Program-made: the position numbers and the translations under genes
In this document: positions 18,628 through 25,919 of the stretch, piece after piece
How positions within the stretch are numbered: position 1 is the first letter of the stretch
How the letters are laid out: each line of letters starts with the position of its first letter
The notes under the pieces: model-generated
Seen by the model: only the letters and a program-made list of their open reading frames with translations
What the model was told of the DNA's origin: nothing
Database searches by the model: none
Assembly (NCBI RefSeq): GCF_000708285.2
Contig: NZ_JAUG01000049.1
Coordinates: forward strand, 1 to 35,173
DNA: 35,173 nt
Direction: 5' to 3'
Source: Pedobacter borealis DSM 19626
GTDB lineage: Bacteria; Bacteroidota; Bacteroidia; Sphingobacteriales; Sphingobacteriaceae

Positions 18628-18777
18628 CATAGGTTGTTCTTTTGGCTGTTAGCCTCTTTTAACAGGTAAAAAACAGGAGACGAAATCAATAATAGTTTAC
18701 AAAATAACCACAGAGTTAGCAGAATATGCACTAAATTTATCTGCCAATCTCTGGTTAAACCGTCAATTATCATTCTA

Positions 18778-20829
18778 TTGAAACAGAACCTTACTTTACT
18801 CTTAATTTTACTTTCCTTTACCAGTTTAGCGCAAACGATAAAACCCGATTCGACCAAAAAACTCGAAGAAGTTACCGTTAAGGGTTATTACAATTCGCAT
18901 TCATTATTAAGATCGGTATCAGCCGTAACTTTGATTGATAGCAATTTAATCGGAAATCAACAGAGCAGTTCCTTAGTAAGCACTTTAAATACTGTTCCTG
19001 GCGTAAGAATGGAAGAACGTTCGCCAGGTAGCTATCGCTTATCGCTCCGTGGCAGTTTACTCCGATCTCCTTTTGGCATTCGAAATATTAAAATTTACAT
19101 TGATGATTTCCCCTTAACTGATGCAGGTGGAAATACCTACCTAAATGCCTTAGATGTTTCTGCGGTAGGTATGATGGAGATTTATAAGGGACCAGAAGCC
19201 AGTATTTTTAGTGCAAATACAGGTGGTGCTATTTTGATTAATCCCTCCGCCATAAACCACAATGAAATTAATATTTCAGCAATTGGAGGTTCTTATGGTC
19301 TTTTGCATCAAACGGCATCAATCAAACAACAATATAAAAAGTATAGTTTCAGCTTCAGCGAAGGATATCAGAGAAGCGATGGGTATCGACAAAACAGTGC
19401 AATGGGTAGAAAATATTTTCAAACGCTGCAGCAATGGAATTATAGCAACGCTGGCAGTTTAAAGGCTTTTGCTTTTTATAGCGATTTAAATTACGAAACA
19501 CCAGGTGGATTAACTGCTGCACAATTAGATCAAAATCCTAAACTGGCCCGTCCGGCAACACCAACACTACCTGGCGCCATTTCACAGCAAGCTGCCATTT
19601 ACAATAAAACCATTTTCGGGGGGATATCCAATTCGTACCAGATCAATAAATACCTAAAGCATGTTATTGCTTTGTTTACCTCGTATACCGACTTCAAGAA
19701 CCCGTTTATAACTAATTACGAACAGCGCTACGAAAGTACGCTTGGACTAAGAACATTTTTAGAATACGCTCAGGCAAAAGAAGACATTAAATTTAATGCT
19801 CAAATAGGATTAGAAAGTTCTGCTACCAAAAGTCAGATTAAAAACTTTAATAATAATAGTGGGGAAGCTAGCTCAATGCAAGCTTCAGACCGCTTAAAAG
19901 CCAGCCAGGATTTTGCTTACTTCAGATTAAACTTCGACATCAACAACAAATTTCTGATCGAAATTGCATCGAGTTTAAACTTTTTTAGCTACAACTATGA
20001 AAGTTACTTCCCTGTCACCATTGCAACAAAAGAGCGTAAGTTTAATACCCAATTTATGCCGAAGGCTGCCTTATCTTACTTAGTCGCGAACGACTTCTCT
20101 GCCAGGGCTTCTGTAAGTAAAGGTTATTCAACGCCTACTATTGCAGAAGTGAGGTCGTCTGACAACAACATCAATAATGACCTGCAAGCAGAGTCAGGCT
20201 GGAATTATGAACTAGGCTTAAGGTATAAAACAGGGAATAACCGCTTTTACGCCAACGGAAATGTATTCCATTATGAGTTAAAAAATGCAATTGTAAGAAG
20301 GCTAAATCAAAATGACGCTGAATATTTCATAAATGCAGGCGGAACAAAACAAGAAGGTATTGAATTGGAAACAGCCTTGTGGATTATCAAAAACAATACT
20401 TCATGGTTAACAGGATTACAACTAAGAAGCAATTATACCTGGAGCCGATTTAAATTTGAAGATTTTGTAAGCGGCACTAACAATTATGCGGGTAACCAAC
20501 TTACCGGAGTCCCGAAAAACATATGGGTTAATAGTCTCGAATTTAACTTTAAGAAAGAACTTTACCTCTTTGCTCAACACAACTACACCTCAGCCATTCC
20601 GCTAAATGATGCCAATACCACCTTCTCTAAAAGATACCATCTGCTTGAAGTAAAGGCAGGAATAAAAAACCTAAGGTTAAGCAGAGCCCGTCTTGATTTA
20701 TTTGCAGGCTTAAATAATCTACTAAATGTTGATTACAGCTTAGGTAATGATTTAAACGCCGCAAATGGGAGGTATTTTAACCCAGCCCCAGGAATTAATT
20801 TTTATACTGGCCTTTTTATTAAATTGTAA
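18778..20829 (+). CDS. TonB-dependent outer-membrane receptor
   Basis: 683 residues from a TTG codon at 18778; the frame is open upstream to 18670 but has no ATG, and the sequence after TTG (KQNLTLLLILLSFTSLAQ) is a normal signal peptide, so TTG is the probable start. A TonB-box-like KLEEVTVKGYY (about 28-38) precedes the plug domain (about 40-150; NTVPGVRMEERSPGSYRLSLRG, YKGPEASIFSANTGGAILI), and a 22-strand-type barrel follows, ending in the expected aromatic/hydrophobic tail (FYTGLFIKL). It lacks the N-terminal carboxypeptidase-like domain of SusC proteins and has no SusD partner, which fits a metal, siderophore or cofactor receptor. Ligand unknown. Confidence 0.9.
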   Translation: MKQNLTLLLILLSFTSLAQTIKPDSTKKLEEVTVKGYYNSHSLLRSVSAVTLIDSNLIGNQQSSSLVSTLNTVPGVRMEERSPGSYRLSLRGSLLRSPFGIRNIKIYIDDFPLTDAGGNTYLNALDVSAVGMMEIYKGPEASIFSANTGGAILINPSAINHNEINISAIGGSYGLLHQTASIKQQYKKYSFSFSEGYQRSDGYRQNSAMGRKYFQTLQQWNYSNAGSLKAFAFYSDLNYETPGGLTAAQLDQNPKLARPATPTLPGAISQQAAIYNKTIFGGISNSYQINKYLKHVIALFTSYTDFKNPFITNYEQRYESTLGLRTFLEYAQAKEDIKFNAQIGLESSATKSQIKNFNNNSGEASSMQASDRLKASQDFAYFRLNFDINNKFLIEIASSLNFFSYNYESYFPVTIATKERKFNTQFMPKAALSYLVANDFSARASVSKGYSTPTIAEVRSSDNNINNDLQAESGWNYELGLRYKTGNNRFYANGNVFHYELKNAIVRRLNQNDAEYFINAGGTKQEGIELETALWIIKNNTSWLTGLQLRSNYTWSRFKFEDFVSGTNNYAGNQLTGVPKNIWVNSLEFNFKKELYLFAQHNYTSAIPLNDANTTFSKRYHLLEVKAGIKNLRLSRARLDLFAGLNNLLNVDYSLGNDLNAANGRYFNPAPGINFYTGLFIKL

Positions 20830-20837
20830 TCTTTAAA

Positions 20838-20872
20838 TCGCATCATATAAATTGAACATCTATATGATGCGA
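20838..20872. terminator. Hairpin between the convergent TonB receptor and ssb genes
   Basis: TCGCATCATATA (20838-20849) and TATATGATGCGA (20861-20872) are a perfect 12-bp inverted repeat with an 11-base loop, 9 bp after the receptor stop and 12 bp beyond the ssb stop. There is no strong T-run on either side, so termination may be partial or the hairpin may protect the 3' ends. Confidence 0.6.
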
Positions 20873-20884
20873 GTATGCTATAAG

Positions 20885-21232
20885 CTAAAAGGCTTCTTGT
20901 TTTTCTCTTTCCTTGATGATCACATCACTAACTACTATTTCTATTGCATAGCGTTTTTTACCATCTGTACCATCATAAATATTTGTTTGTAACCTGCCTT
21001 CTACAGTTAAGCCTGTACCCTTTTTAACCTGAGTTTCGGCAAGTTCGGCTTTTGCATTCCAGAAAGTTAAATTGAACCATTGCACTCTTTTTACTTCTTC
21101 ACCCCCAGAATTTCTATAGGTTTCGTTTATGGCCAGGTTAACCTTTGCCAATTTCTGATTTCCAAAAGTTTTAATCTCTGCATCTGCTCCTGCAAATCCG
21201 CTCAATACTACTTTGTTAATTGCACTTTCCAT
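20885..21232 (-). CDS. ssb: Single-stranded DNA-binding protein, short form
   Basis: 115 residues comprising essentially only the OB-fold: NKVVLSGFAGADAEIKTF at the start, KLAKVNLAINETYR, VQWFNLTFWNAKAELAE and GTGLTVEGRLQTNIYDG. It ends KEREKQEAF and has no glycine/proline-rich linker and no acidic C-terminal tip of the DDDIPF type through which normal SSB recruits repair and replication enzymes. This is therefore probably a secondary SSB paralogue, and the housekeeping gene should lie elsewhere. It is divergent from the zinc-ribbon gene at 21473 across a 240-bp region with repeated AAACRTTTATA motifs. Confidence 0.93.
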   Translation of the reverse strand: MESAINKVVLSGFAGADAEIKTFGNQKLAKVNLAINETYRNSGGEEVKRVQWFNLTFWNAKAELAETQVKKGTGLTVEGRLQTNIYDGTDGKKRYAIEIVVSDVIIKEREKQEAF

Positions 21233-21331
21233 GATCTTTAAATTTTAAGTTTCTAAATGTTTAACGAACAGTCATCATCTCGATAACCGACAGGACAAAA
21301 GTGCCAAGATGATCAAAAATTAGTCGGTTCG

Positions 21332-21363
21332 TAAACATTTATAGTCGTTTATAAACGTTTATA
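21332..21363. promoter_or_regulatory. Paired TAAACRTTTATA motifs between the divergent ssb and zinc-ribbon genes
   Basis: TAAACATTTATA (21332-21343) and TAAACGTTTATA (21352-21363) lie 20 bp apart in the same orientation, and CGTTTATAAACG (21346-21357) is a perfect 12-bp palindrome overlapping the second. A shared operator for the two divergent genes is plausible but inferred. Confidence 0.45.
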
Positions 21364-21472
21364 CACGGAAAACATGCATTTAAAGCCTCAAGGAGGATGT
21401 TTTATTTTTTTTATTCCACCATTTTATTTTTATAAATTAGGTCATCATCCCATAATAAAAAAAGAAATTATT

Positions 21473-21838
21473 ATGGAACGTTTATGTTTAGACTGCGGAA
21501 CCCTGATTAGGGGAAGGGCCGATAAAAAATACTGCGATGATTCTTGTCGTAACAATTATAACAATCGTTTAAAGATTGAGGATAATCTCGTGATTAAAAG
21601 GGTAAATAGCATACTAAGAAAGAATCGTGCTATCCTTGCTGCTCTTAATCCAAATGGTAAAACCAAGGTTACCGGTAAAAAGCTAATTTCGGCAGGCTTT
21701 AATTTTGAATACCATACCTATAGTTATGAAACCCTGAACAGCAACACATACATTTTCTGCTATGAATACGGTTATTTAATTTTAGGTGATGACAGGTATC
21801 TGCTGGTAAAAAGGGAAGAAAAGCTTTGGCTGGCCTAG
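21473..21838 (+). CDS. Small zinc-ribbon protein
   Basis: 121 residues from the ATG at 21473. The frame is open 33 codons further up, but that part encodes an implausible hydrophobic stretch, whereas MERLCLDCGTLIRGRADKKYC is a natural start. The first 30 residues hold a four-cysteine ribbon (CLDCG, then YCDDSCRNNYNNR), followed by a helix (VIKRVNSILRKNRAILAALNP) and a strand-rich C-terminus with many tyrosines. The CxxC-x13-CxxxC pattern with RNNYNNR is seen in small Bacteroidota proteins of unknown role; binding of nucleic acid is inference. Divergent from ssb. Confidence 0.8.
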   Translation: MERLCLDCGTLIRGRADKKYCDDSCRNNYNNRLKIEDNLVIKRVNSILRKNRAILAALNPNGKTKVTGKKLISAGFNFEYHTYSYETLNSNTYIFCYEYGYLILGDDRYLLVKREEKLWLA

Positions 21839-21892
21839 TTTAAAACGCTTTGATCTGCTAGTGTTATTTCCAGCATAAAAAGACGCATATAA

Positions 21893-21958
21893 TCTCCCGC
21901 AAGTTTCGCAGAAAGCGCTGATTTGTAATTTACTCAGCGTTAATCTGTGTGATCGGGA
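21893..21958. repeat. Hairpin repeat of the TCCCGCA...CAGCGTTAATCTGTG type
   Basis: CGCTGA (21916-21921) pairs with TCAGCG (21934-21939), and the outer TCCCG/CGGGA (21895-21899, 21953-21957) also pair. CAGCGTTAATCTGTGTGAT-like text is, from memory, a recurrent interspersed repeat in this bacterial group; not checked. Confidence 0.5.
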
Positions 21959-22071
21959 AATTAACAACCATTATACAATTAACTTATCACTGGATTTAAA
22001 CACCTAAAATTTGTAGAAGGCTAATCGTATTATTTTTTTATTCAGGAGGAGATGGTTAGATTTATCAGCTT

Positions 22072-22410
22072 ATGATAAACTATAACAACAAGCTTTTTAA
22101 ACCCACAAGCAATACAGAAAATGGTGAAACGTCAAACGAAACCATTTTTAGGTATAAACAAACAGGAAATATCCTTACTGCTGAATATACAGGCGGAAAA
22201 ATTATTTTTGGCCATTTAATTGGTTTAGTTGATGAAAACGGCAACATCGAAATGCGCTATCACCAGGTAAATAATCAAGGGGAACTCATGACCGGAATCT
22301 GCCATTCAAAGCCAGAACAATTAGCCAATGGCAAAATCAGACTTCATGAAACCTGGCAGTGGACATCGGGAGATAAATCAAAAGGACAATCAATTATCGA
22401 AGAACAATAA
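22072..22410 (+). CDS. Small conserved protein, often labelled n-acetylglutamate synthase
   Basis: 112 residues of a single beta-rich domain: RYKQTGNILTAEYTGGKIIFGHLIGLVDENGN, then MRYHQVNNQGELMTGICHSKPE and the C-terminal RLHETWQWTSGDKSKGQS. This family is widespread in Bacteroidota and other bacteria and commonly carries the label n-acetylglutamate synthase, which the sequence does not support: there is no GNAT or kinase-like motif. An AGGAGG stands at 22044-22049, too far from this ATG; it sits two bases before another ATG (22052) that opens a 7-codon frame overlapping this start as ATGA. Function unknown. Confidence 0.85.
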   Translation: MINYNNKLFKPTSNTENGETSNETIFRYKQTGNILTAEYTGGKIIFGHLIGLVDENGNIEMRYHQVNNQGELMTGICHSKPEQLANGKIRLHETWQWTSGDKSKGQSIIEEQ

Positions 22411-22506
22411 AGGCCTGGTTGACCAACAAGCTAAAACCGTTGTGGTAAATTAAATACAAGCCCCATTTTTGTCCAATTTCTTTCATCTCCAGTTTTATTA
22501 GCCAAT

Positions 22507-23055
22507 ATGCCTCCAAAAGAAAGTCAAATTAATCGAATACCGTTTATATTACGAACCGCATTCAATTTAGTTTACAGCCCGCTTAATTATCAAATAAATA
22601 ACCTGCAAATAGAAGGTGAAAGTAGGGAATATGCAGCCTGTACTTTTGAATTAAACGGTCTAAAAATCAAGCACCGCCTTTCTAAAATTACCCCAACCAA
22701 GACTGGCCAATTTGTAACCATATGGAAGCGGAATGAAGCAGGGATTACTACTCCGTTTAATGATCAGGATGAATTTGACCTATTAATAATATCTGCCAAT
22801 AGCGTTGACCTATGTGGCCAGTTCATTTTTCCAAAAGCCATATTGGTACAACATAAAATTATTACCAAAAATGGAATAGAAGGTAAAAGAGGGATTAGGG
22901 TTTATCCTCCCTGGGATACAGTAACAAATAAACAGGCTGAGAAAACCCAACAGTGGCAAGCACCTTATTTTCTCCAGATTGACCTCAATGAAAATATCGA
23001 TCTTGCAAGGGCGAAGAAATTAATTAGCAATGGAATTAAACAAACAGGATTTTAA
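22507..23055 (+). CDS. MepB-family protein
   Basis: 182 residues matching the MepB family along its length: YAACTFELNGLKIKHRLSKI, TGQFVTIWKRNEAG, then QFIFPKAILVQHKI and GKRGIRVYPPWD near the C-terminus. MepB was named from the mepRAB operon of Staphylococcus, where its biochemical function is unknown. Here no MepR regulator or MepA efflux pump is adjacent. It lies 80 bp upstream of the alkylation-repair operon, with a palindrome GGATTTTAAAATCC across its stop codon (23047-23060) and a separate promoter candidate beyond that, so it is probably a separate unit. Cytoplasmic; no signal peptide. Confidence 0.88.
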   Translation: MPPKESQINRIPFILRTAFNLVYSPLNYQINNLQIEGESREYAACTFELNGLKIKHRLSKITPTKTGQFVTIWKRNEAGITTPFNDQDEFDLLIISANSVDLCGQFIFPKAILVQHKIITKNGIEGKRGIRVYPPWDTVTNKQAEKTQQWQAPYFLQIDLNENIDLARAKKLISNGIKQTGF

Positions 23056-23083
23056 AATCCCGGTCAAACTTAGCAAGTTTCGG

Positions 23084-23115
23084 GTAGTTTACCGTTTCTT
23101 TCCAAACTACTTTTG
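23084..23115 (+). promoter_or_regulatory. Candidate promoter and operator of the Ada-AlkB operon
   Basis: A perfect -7 box TACTTTTG at 23108-23115 lacks a well-spaced TTTG -33 box. GTAGTTT (23084-23090) and AAACTAC (23104-23110) form an inverted repeat with a 20-bp centre-to-centre distance that covers the -33 region and overlaps the -7 box. This is where an AraC/Ada-type regulator could act. Confidence 0.5.
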
Positions 23116-23135
23116 GATATAAATTATTCAAGACC

Positions 23136-23975
23136 ATGAAAGCACAAGAAGAAATCAATTTCAACCGGATAGCCGAAGCCATAAGCTATATCAAGGCGAA
23201 TTTTAAAACACAGCCTGGTTTAGAAGAAATTGCAGAGAAAGTAAATTTAAGCCCTTTTCATTTCCAAAGATTATTTAGCGAATGGGCCGGCACTACCCCT
23301 AAGCGTTTTTTGCAATACATTAGCATTGGTTATGCCAAAGAAATGCTGAAAGAAAACCAAAGTTTATTCGATACCGCATTAGAAACCGGCTTATCGGGAA
23401 CCAGCAGGCTGCACGATCTTTTTGTAAACATTGAAGGGATGACACCTGGAGAATATAAAAACGGTGGCGAAAACCTTCACATCAATTATAGTTTTGCAGA
23501 AAGTCCGTTCGGTAATATCATTGTAGCCAGCACCTCAAAAGGAATTTGCCATATCGCTTTTTATGACGACGAAAATATTGCTTTGGCAAATTTGCAACGC
23601 CAATTCCCAGCAGCTCAATATCAGCAGATACTGGATAAAGAACAACAGAATGCATTATTTATTTTCAGTCACGATTGGAGCAAATTGCACCAGATTAAAC
23701 TGCATTTAAAAGGCACTGATTTCCAGTTAAAAGTTTGGGAAGCTTTGTTAAAAATCCCTATGGGTAAATTGGCCACTTATGGTAACATTGCCAAACAATT
23801 ACAAAATCCTAGCGCATCCAGAGCGGTGGGCACGGCGATTGGAGATAATCCGGTAGCCTTTCTCATTCCTTGTCACCGGGTAATACAATCAAGCGGTGCT
23901 TTGGGCGGTTACCATTGGGGAGTGAACAGAAAAACAGCCATGATTGGCTGGGAGGCCGCAAAAACTAATGTTTAA
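23136..23975 (+). CDS. AraC-HTH / methylated-DNA-protein-cysteine methyltransferase fusion (Ada-like)
   Basis: 279 residues. Residues about 8-105 are an AraC-type helix-turn-helix domain (PGLEEIAEKVNLSPFHFQRLF, then LFDTALETGLSGTSRLHDLF and GMTPGEYKNGG). Residues about 115-279 are the O6-alkylguanine-DNA methyltransferase, with GTDFQLKVWEALLKIPMGK, the DNA-binding SASRAVGTAIGDNPVAFLI and the acceptor C246 in IPCHRVI. It removes alkyl groups from O6-guanine by irreversible transfer to its own cysteine. The N-terminal metal-binding domain of full Ada, which senses methylphosphotriesters, is absent and is instead encoded by the next gene, 6 bp downstream. Probably the first gene of a three-gene operon. 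Confidence 0.93.
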   Translation: MKAQEEINFNRIAEAISYIKANFKTQPGLEEIAEKVNLSPFHFQRLFSEWAGTTPKRFLQYISIGYAKEMLKENQSLFDTALETGLSGTSRLHDLFVNIEGMTPGEYKNGGENLHINYSFAESPFGNIIVASTSKGICHIAFYDDENIALANLQRQFPAAQYQQILDKEQQNALFIFSHDWSKLHQIKLHLKGTDFQLKVWEALLKIPMGKLATYGNIAKQLQNPSASRAVGTAIGDNPVAFLIPCHRVIQSSGALGGYHWGVNRKTAMIGWEAAKTNV

Positions 23976-23981
23976 CCCTGT

Positions 23982-24230
23982 ATGATCAAACATGCAGATA
24001 TTTCAACGGAAGAACTCAAAAAACATTTTAAAAACAAAGATATTTGCCTTGGCGGAAATGCCAGGTTGAAGATTTACGGATTACTTAAATGCAGATCGGG
24101 AAAGCGGATGAAGAAAGAAAACCGTGTATTTTTCCGTTCTGTAGATGAAGCGCTTCAACATGGCTACCGCCCTTGCGGGCATTGCTTAAACACAGCATAT
24201 AAACAATGGATTTATTCAACACCACAATAG
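23982..24230 (+). CDS. Free-standing Ada metal-binding domain protein
   Basis: 82 residues. The Ada Zn-binding motif is recognisable: YGLLKCRSGKRMKKENRVFF followed by EALQHGYRPCGHC. C37, C65 and C68 correspond to Ada C38 (the methyl acceptor), C69 and C72. The position of the fourth ligand C42 is K41 here; C22 (DICLGG) is an upstream candidate replacement. In Ada this domain repairs methylphosphotriesters and, once methylated, activates transcription. It follows the HTH-methyltransferase gene by 6 bp and overlaps alkB by 25 bp. So the domain that is N-terminal in Ada has become a separate protein; whether it still signals is unknown. Confidence 0.85.
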   Translation: MIKHADISTEELKKHFKNKDICLGGNARLKIYGLLKCRSGKRMKKENRVFFRSVDEALQHGYRPCGHCLNTAYKQWIYSTPQ

Positions 24231-24814
24231 ATGTTAACCAAAATCTGCTCCCATACGATGGAACAGTAAATTATTATGGAAAATTATTTCCGATACCAGA
24301 AGCTGATCATTATTTCGATGTGCTGATGAATACTATTGAATGGAAGAATGACGAAGCTTTTATTATGGGCAAACACATCATCACCAAAAGAAAAGTAGCC
24401 TGGTACGGAGATGAAGCCTATTCTTATACCTACTCCAATAAATCGAAAATGGCCTTACCATGGACAAAGGAGTTACTGGAGCTAAAAAAAATATCAGAGG
24501 AACAAACAGGTACAGCATTTAACTCTTGTTTACTAAATTTATACCACAACGGTGATGAAGGAATGGCTTATCATAGCGACGACGAGAAGGCCTTAGCTAA
24601 GGATTCTGCCATTGCATCATTAAGTTTCGGTGCAGAGCGAAGATTTCTTTTCAAACACAAAAAAACTAAAGAAACGGTAACCTTATTTTTAGAAAATGGA
24701 AGTTTATTGGTGATGAAAGATGAAACACAAACCAATTGGCTGCACCGCCTTCCACCAACCAAAAAAGTAAGTAAGTCAAGGGTAAACCTAACTTTTAGAA
24801 CGATGGTGGTTTAG
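24206..24814 (+). CDS. alkB: Alpha-ketoglutarate-dependent dioxygenase, AlkB family
   Basis: 202 residues. The Fe(II)/2-oxoglutarate dioxygenase core is intact: H123 and D125 in AYHSDDE, H180 in WLHRLP and the 2-oxoglutarate-binding arginines in SRVNLTFR near the C-terminus. The N-terminal half has the nucleotide-recognition lid with WYGDEAYSYTYS. It demethylates 1-methyladenine and 3-methylcytosine in DNA. It overlaps the preceding gene by 25 bp in another frame, indicating translational coupling. The size and motifs resemble the ALKBH2-like subgroup common in Bacteroidota more than E. coli AlkB. With the two upstream genes it forms an alkylation-repair operon parallel to ada-alkB of E. coli. 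Confidence 0.93.
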   Translation: MDLFNTTIDVNQNLLPYDGTVNYYGKLFPIPEADHYFDVLMNTIEWKNDEAFIMGKHIITKRKVAWYGDEAYSYTYSNKSKMALPWTKELLELKKISEEQTGTAFNSCLLNLYHNGDEGMAYHSDDEKALAKDSAIASLSFGAERRFLFKHKKTKETVTLFLENGSLLVMKDETQTNWLHRLPPTKKVSKSRVNLTFRTMVV

Positions 24815-24856
24815 TTTAAAATTGGACTTATTTAGGGAAAACAAAAAAATATTGCC

Positions 24857-24888
24857 AAAAAATCAATATAAATAATTGATTTTTTTTT
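24857..24888. terminator. AT-rich terminator after alkB
   Basis: AAAAAATCAAT (24857-24867) pairs with ATTGATTTTTT (24875-24885) around a 7-base loop, followed by further T. It lies 43 bp after the alkB stop. The A-run on the left also suits termination from the minus strand. Confidence 0.65.
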
Positions 24889-24907
24889 GCGAATGTTAGA
24901 TTATAAG

Positions 24908-24982
24908 GGTCGTCATTCCCAACTCGATTGGGAATCGTAATGCAAGCGCTTTAAGATTCCCGCATGCGCGGGAAAGACGACC
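24908..24982. repeat. Interspersed palindromic repeat, family B, copy 1
   Basis: Bounded by GGTCGTC (24908-24914) and GACGACC (24976-24982). It holds two hairpins, ATTCCCAA-CTCGA-TTGGGAAT and TTCCCGC-AT-GCGCGGGAA, joined by a linker with CTTTAAGATT. A second copy in reverse orientation is at 31443-31517. Confidence 0.85.
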
Positions 24983-24996
24983 GTTCTATTGGAATG

Positions 24997-25073
24997 TGTC
25001 AATGGTAACCTGTCGAAGGACAAATATTTTTATTTCCGACCAATAAAAGGTCTTCGACAGGCTCAGATTGACA
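24997..25073. repeat. Interspersed palindromic repeat, family C
   Basis: TGTCAAT (24997-25003) and CCTGTCGAAG (25009-25018) are matched by CTTCGACAGG (25052-25061) and ATTGACA (25067-25073), giving a 77-bp element with a two-part inverted terminus. It sits 14 bp from the family B element; together they fill most of the gap 24815-25130, which has no gene. Confidence 0.8.
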
Positions 25074-25130
25074 ACAATTCTAATTGCGTTAAGGCATAGT
25101 ATTATCCCAGCCAATAAAACTTTGAAAATC

Positions 25131-25919
25131 TTAGTGCTTAAATTCCTTTATATCTACAATGCGGTCATCATCAGCATTTTTCTTTAAGAAAGATGTTCCA
25201 TTTGCATTCGCTACCCAGGTATAATCTCTTTGAATATTCCCAACAAGGGTTTCAGATTCATTTATTAATGCTGCCGGCAAAGGCAAATTAAAAGTTTCAC
25301 CTGTTGCCGTATTTACCTGGTACAAAGAATTGGCGGTTAAAAAGGCTAGTGTGGTTTTATCGCTAGAATACATAAAAAATTTCCCCTGGATACGTTCGTC
25401 AGGATTTTGTCTCTTAATAGGATAAACCCTTGAATTTATAGTCGTGATAAAAAAATCGTTATCCACCAAAATATTACTACGCGTTAATTCTTCTAAACCG
25501 TTTGTATATTTTTTATCTTCAGCTCCTTTTGATGGTTTATTCAAGGTCACTACTTCGGTTTTTCCATCATTAACAGAAATGATATAAAACGGGGCCATTT
25601 TACCTGTTTCATTAGCAACCTGTACTAATACAGCTGTTTTTTGTGTGTTGATGAATGATGCGACAATAAATTTCTGCGCAGCGGCATTTGGGGCATCGTC
25701 AACAATAATAGTGGTATCTTTATATTGAATGGCAAAGCGATCGGCTGCTGTCACAGCACCAGAATCTGTTTTTACGATAGTAAGTACATTTTTCTTCGAT
25801 TTCGGAAAAACATTAAAATCGTCACTGACAGCAAACGGTCTTGCCTTGTAGGCTTTTTCAGATTTACCGCAGCCAAATAAAACAACGGAAAGTAAGAGTG
25901 CATAAAGCGTAATTTTCAT
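25131..25919 (-). CDS. Lipoprotein of unknown function
   Basis: 262 residues. The lipobox VLFGCGKS puts the lipidated cysteine at about residue 17. The mature protein is beta-rich with regularly spaced strands (FAIQYKDTTIIVDDAP, AVLVQVANETGKMAPFYIISV, FFITTINSRVYPI, TLAFLTANSLYQVNTATGE), which suggests a propeller-like or repeated-sheet fold, but no named family. It has no other cysteine. Monocistronic, transcribed towards the repeat cluster, which may also serve as its terminator. Confidence 0.75.
   Translation of the reverse strand: MKITLYALLLSVVLFGCGKSEKAYKARPFAVSDDFNVFPKSKKNVLTIVKTDSGAVTAADRFAIQYKDTTIIVDDAPNAAAQKFIVASFINTQKTAVLVQVANETGKMAPFYIISVNDGKTEVVTLNKPSKGAEDKKYTNGLEELTRSNILVDNDFFITTINSRVYPIKRQNPDERIQGKFFMYSSDKTTLAFLTANSLYQVNTATGETFNLPLPAALINESETLVGNIQRDYTWVANANGTSFLKKNADDDRIVDIKEFKH

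Larger units (their letters stand above)
18093..18777. other. Gene-free, repeat-dense stretch of about 685 bp
   Basis: Holds three separate repeat features (18408-18449, 18466-18566, 18606-18627) and a small hairpin GATCA-CTTTTCGG-TGATC type near 18256-18274. AAAGTAC (18321-18327) and GTACTTT (18392-18398) form a further distant inverted pair. No gene is supported; the minus-strand frame 18627-18857 runs into the TonB receptor gene and is a shadow. Confidence 0.5.

Noticed and set aside
18627..18857. 76-codon minus-strand frame
   Set aside because: It overlaps the signal-peptide region of the TonB receptor on the opposite strand and has no coding character of its own.
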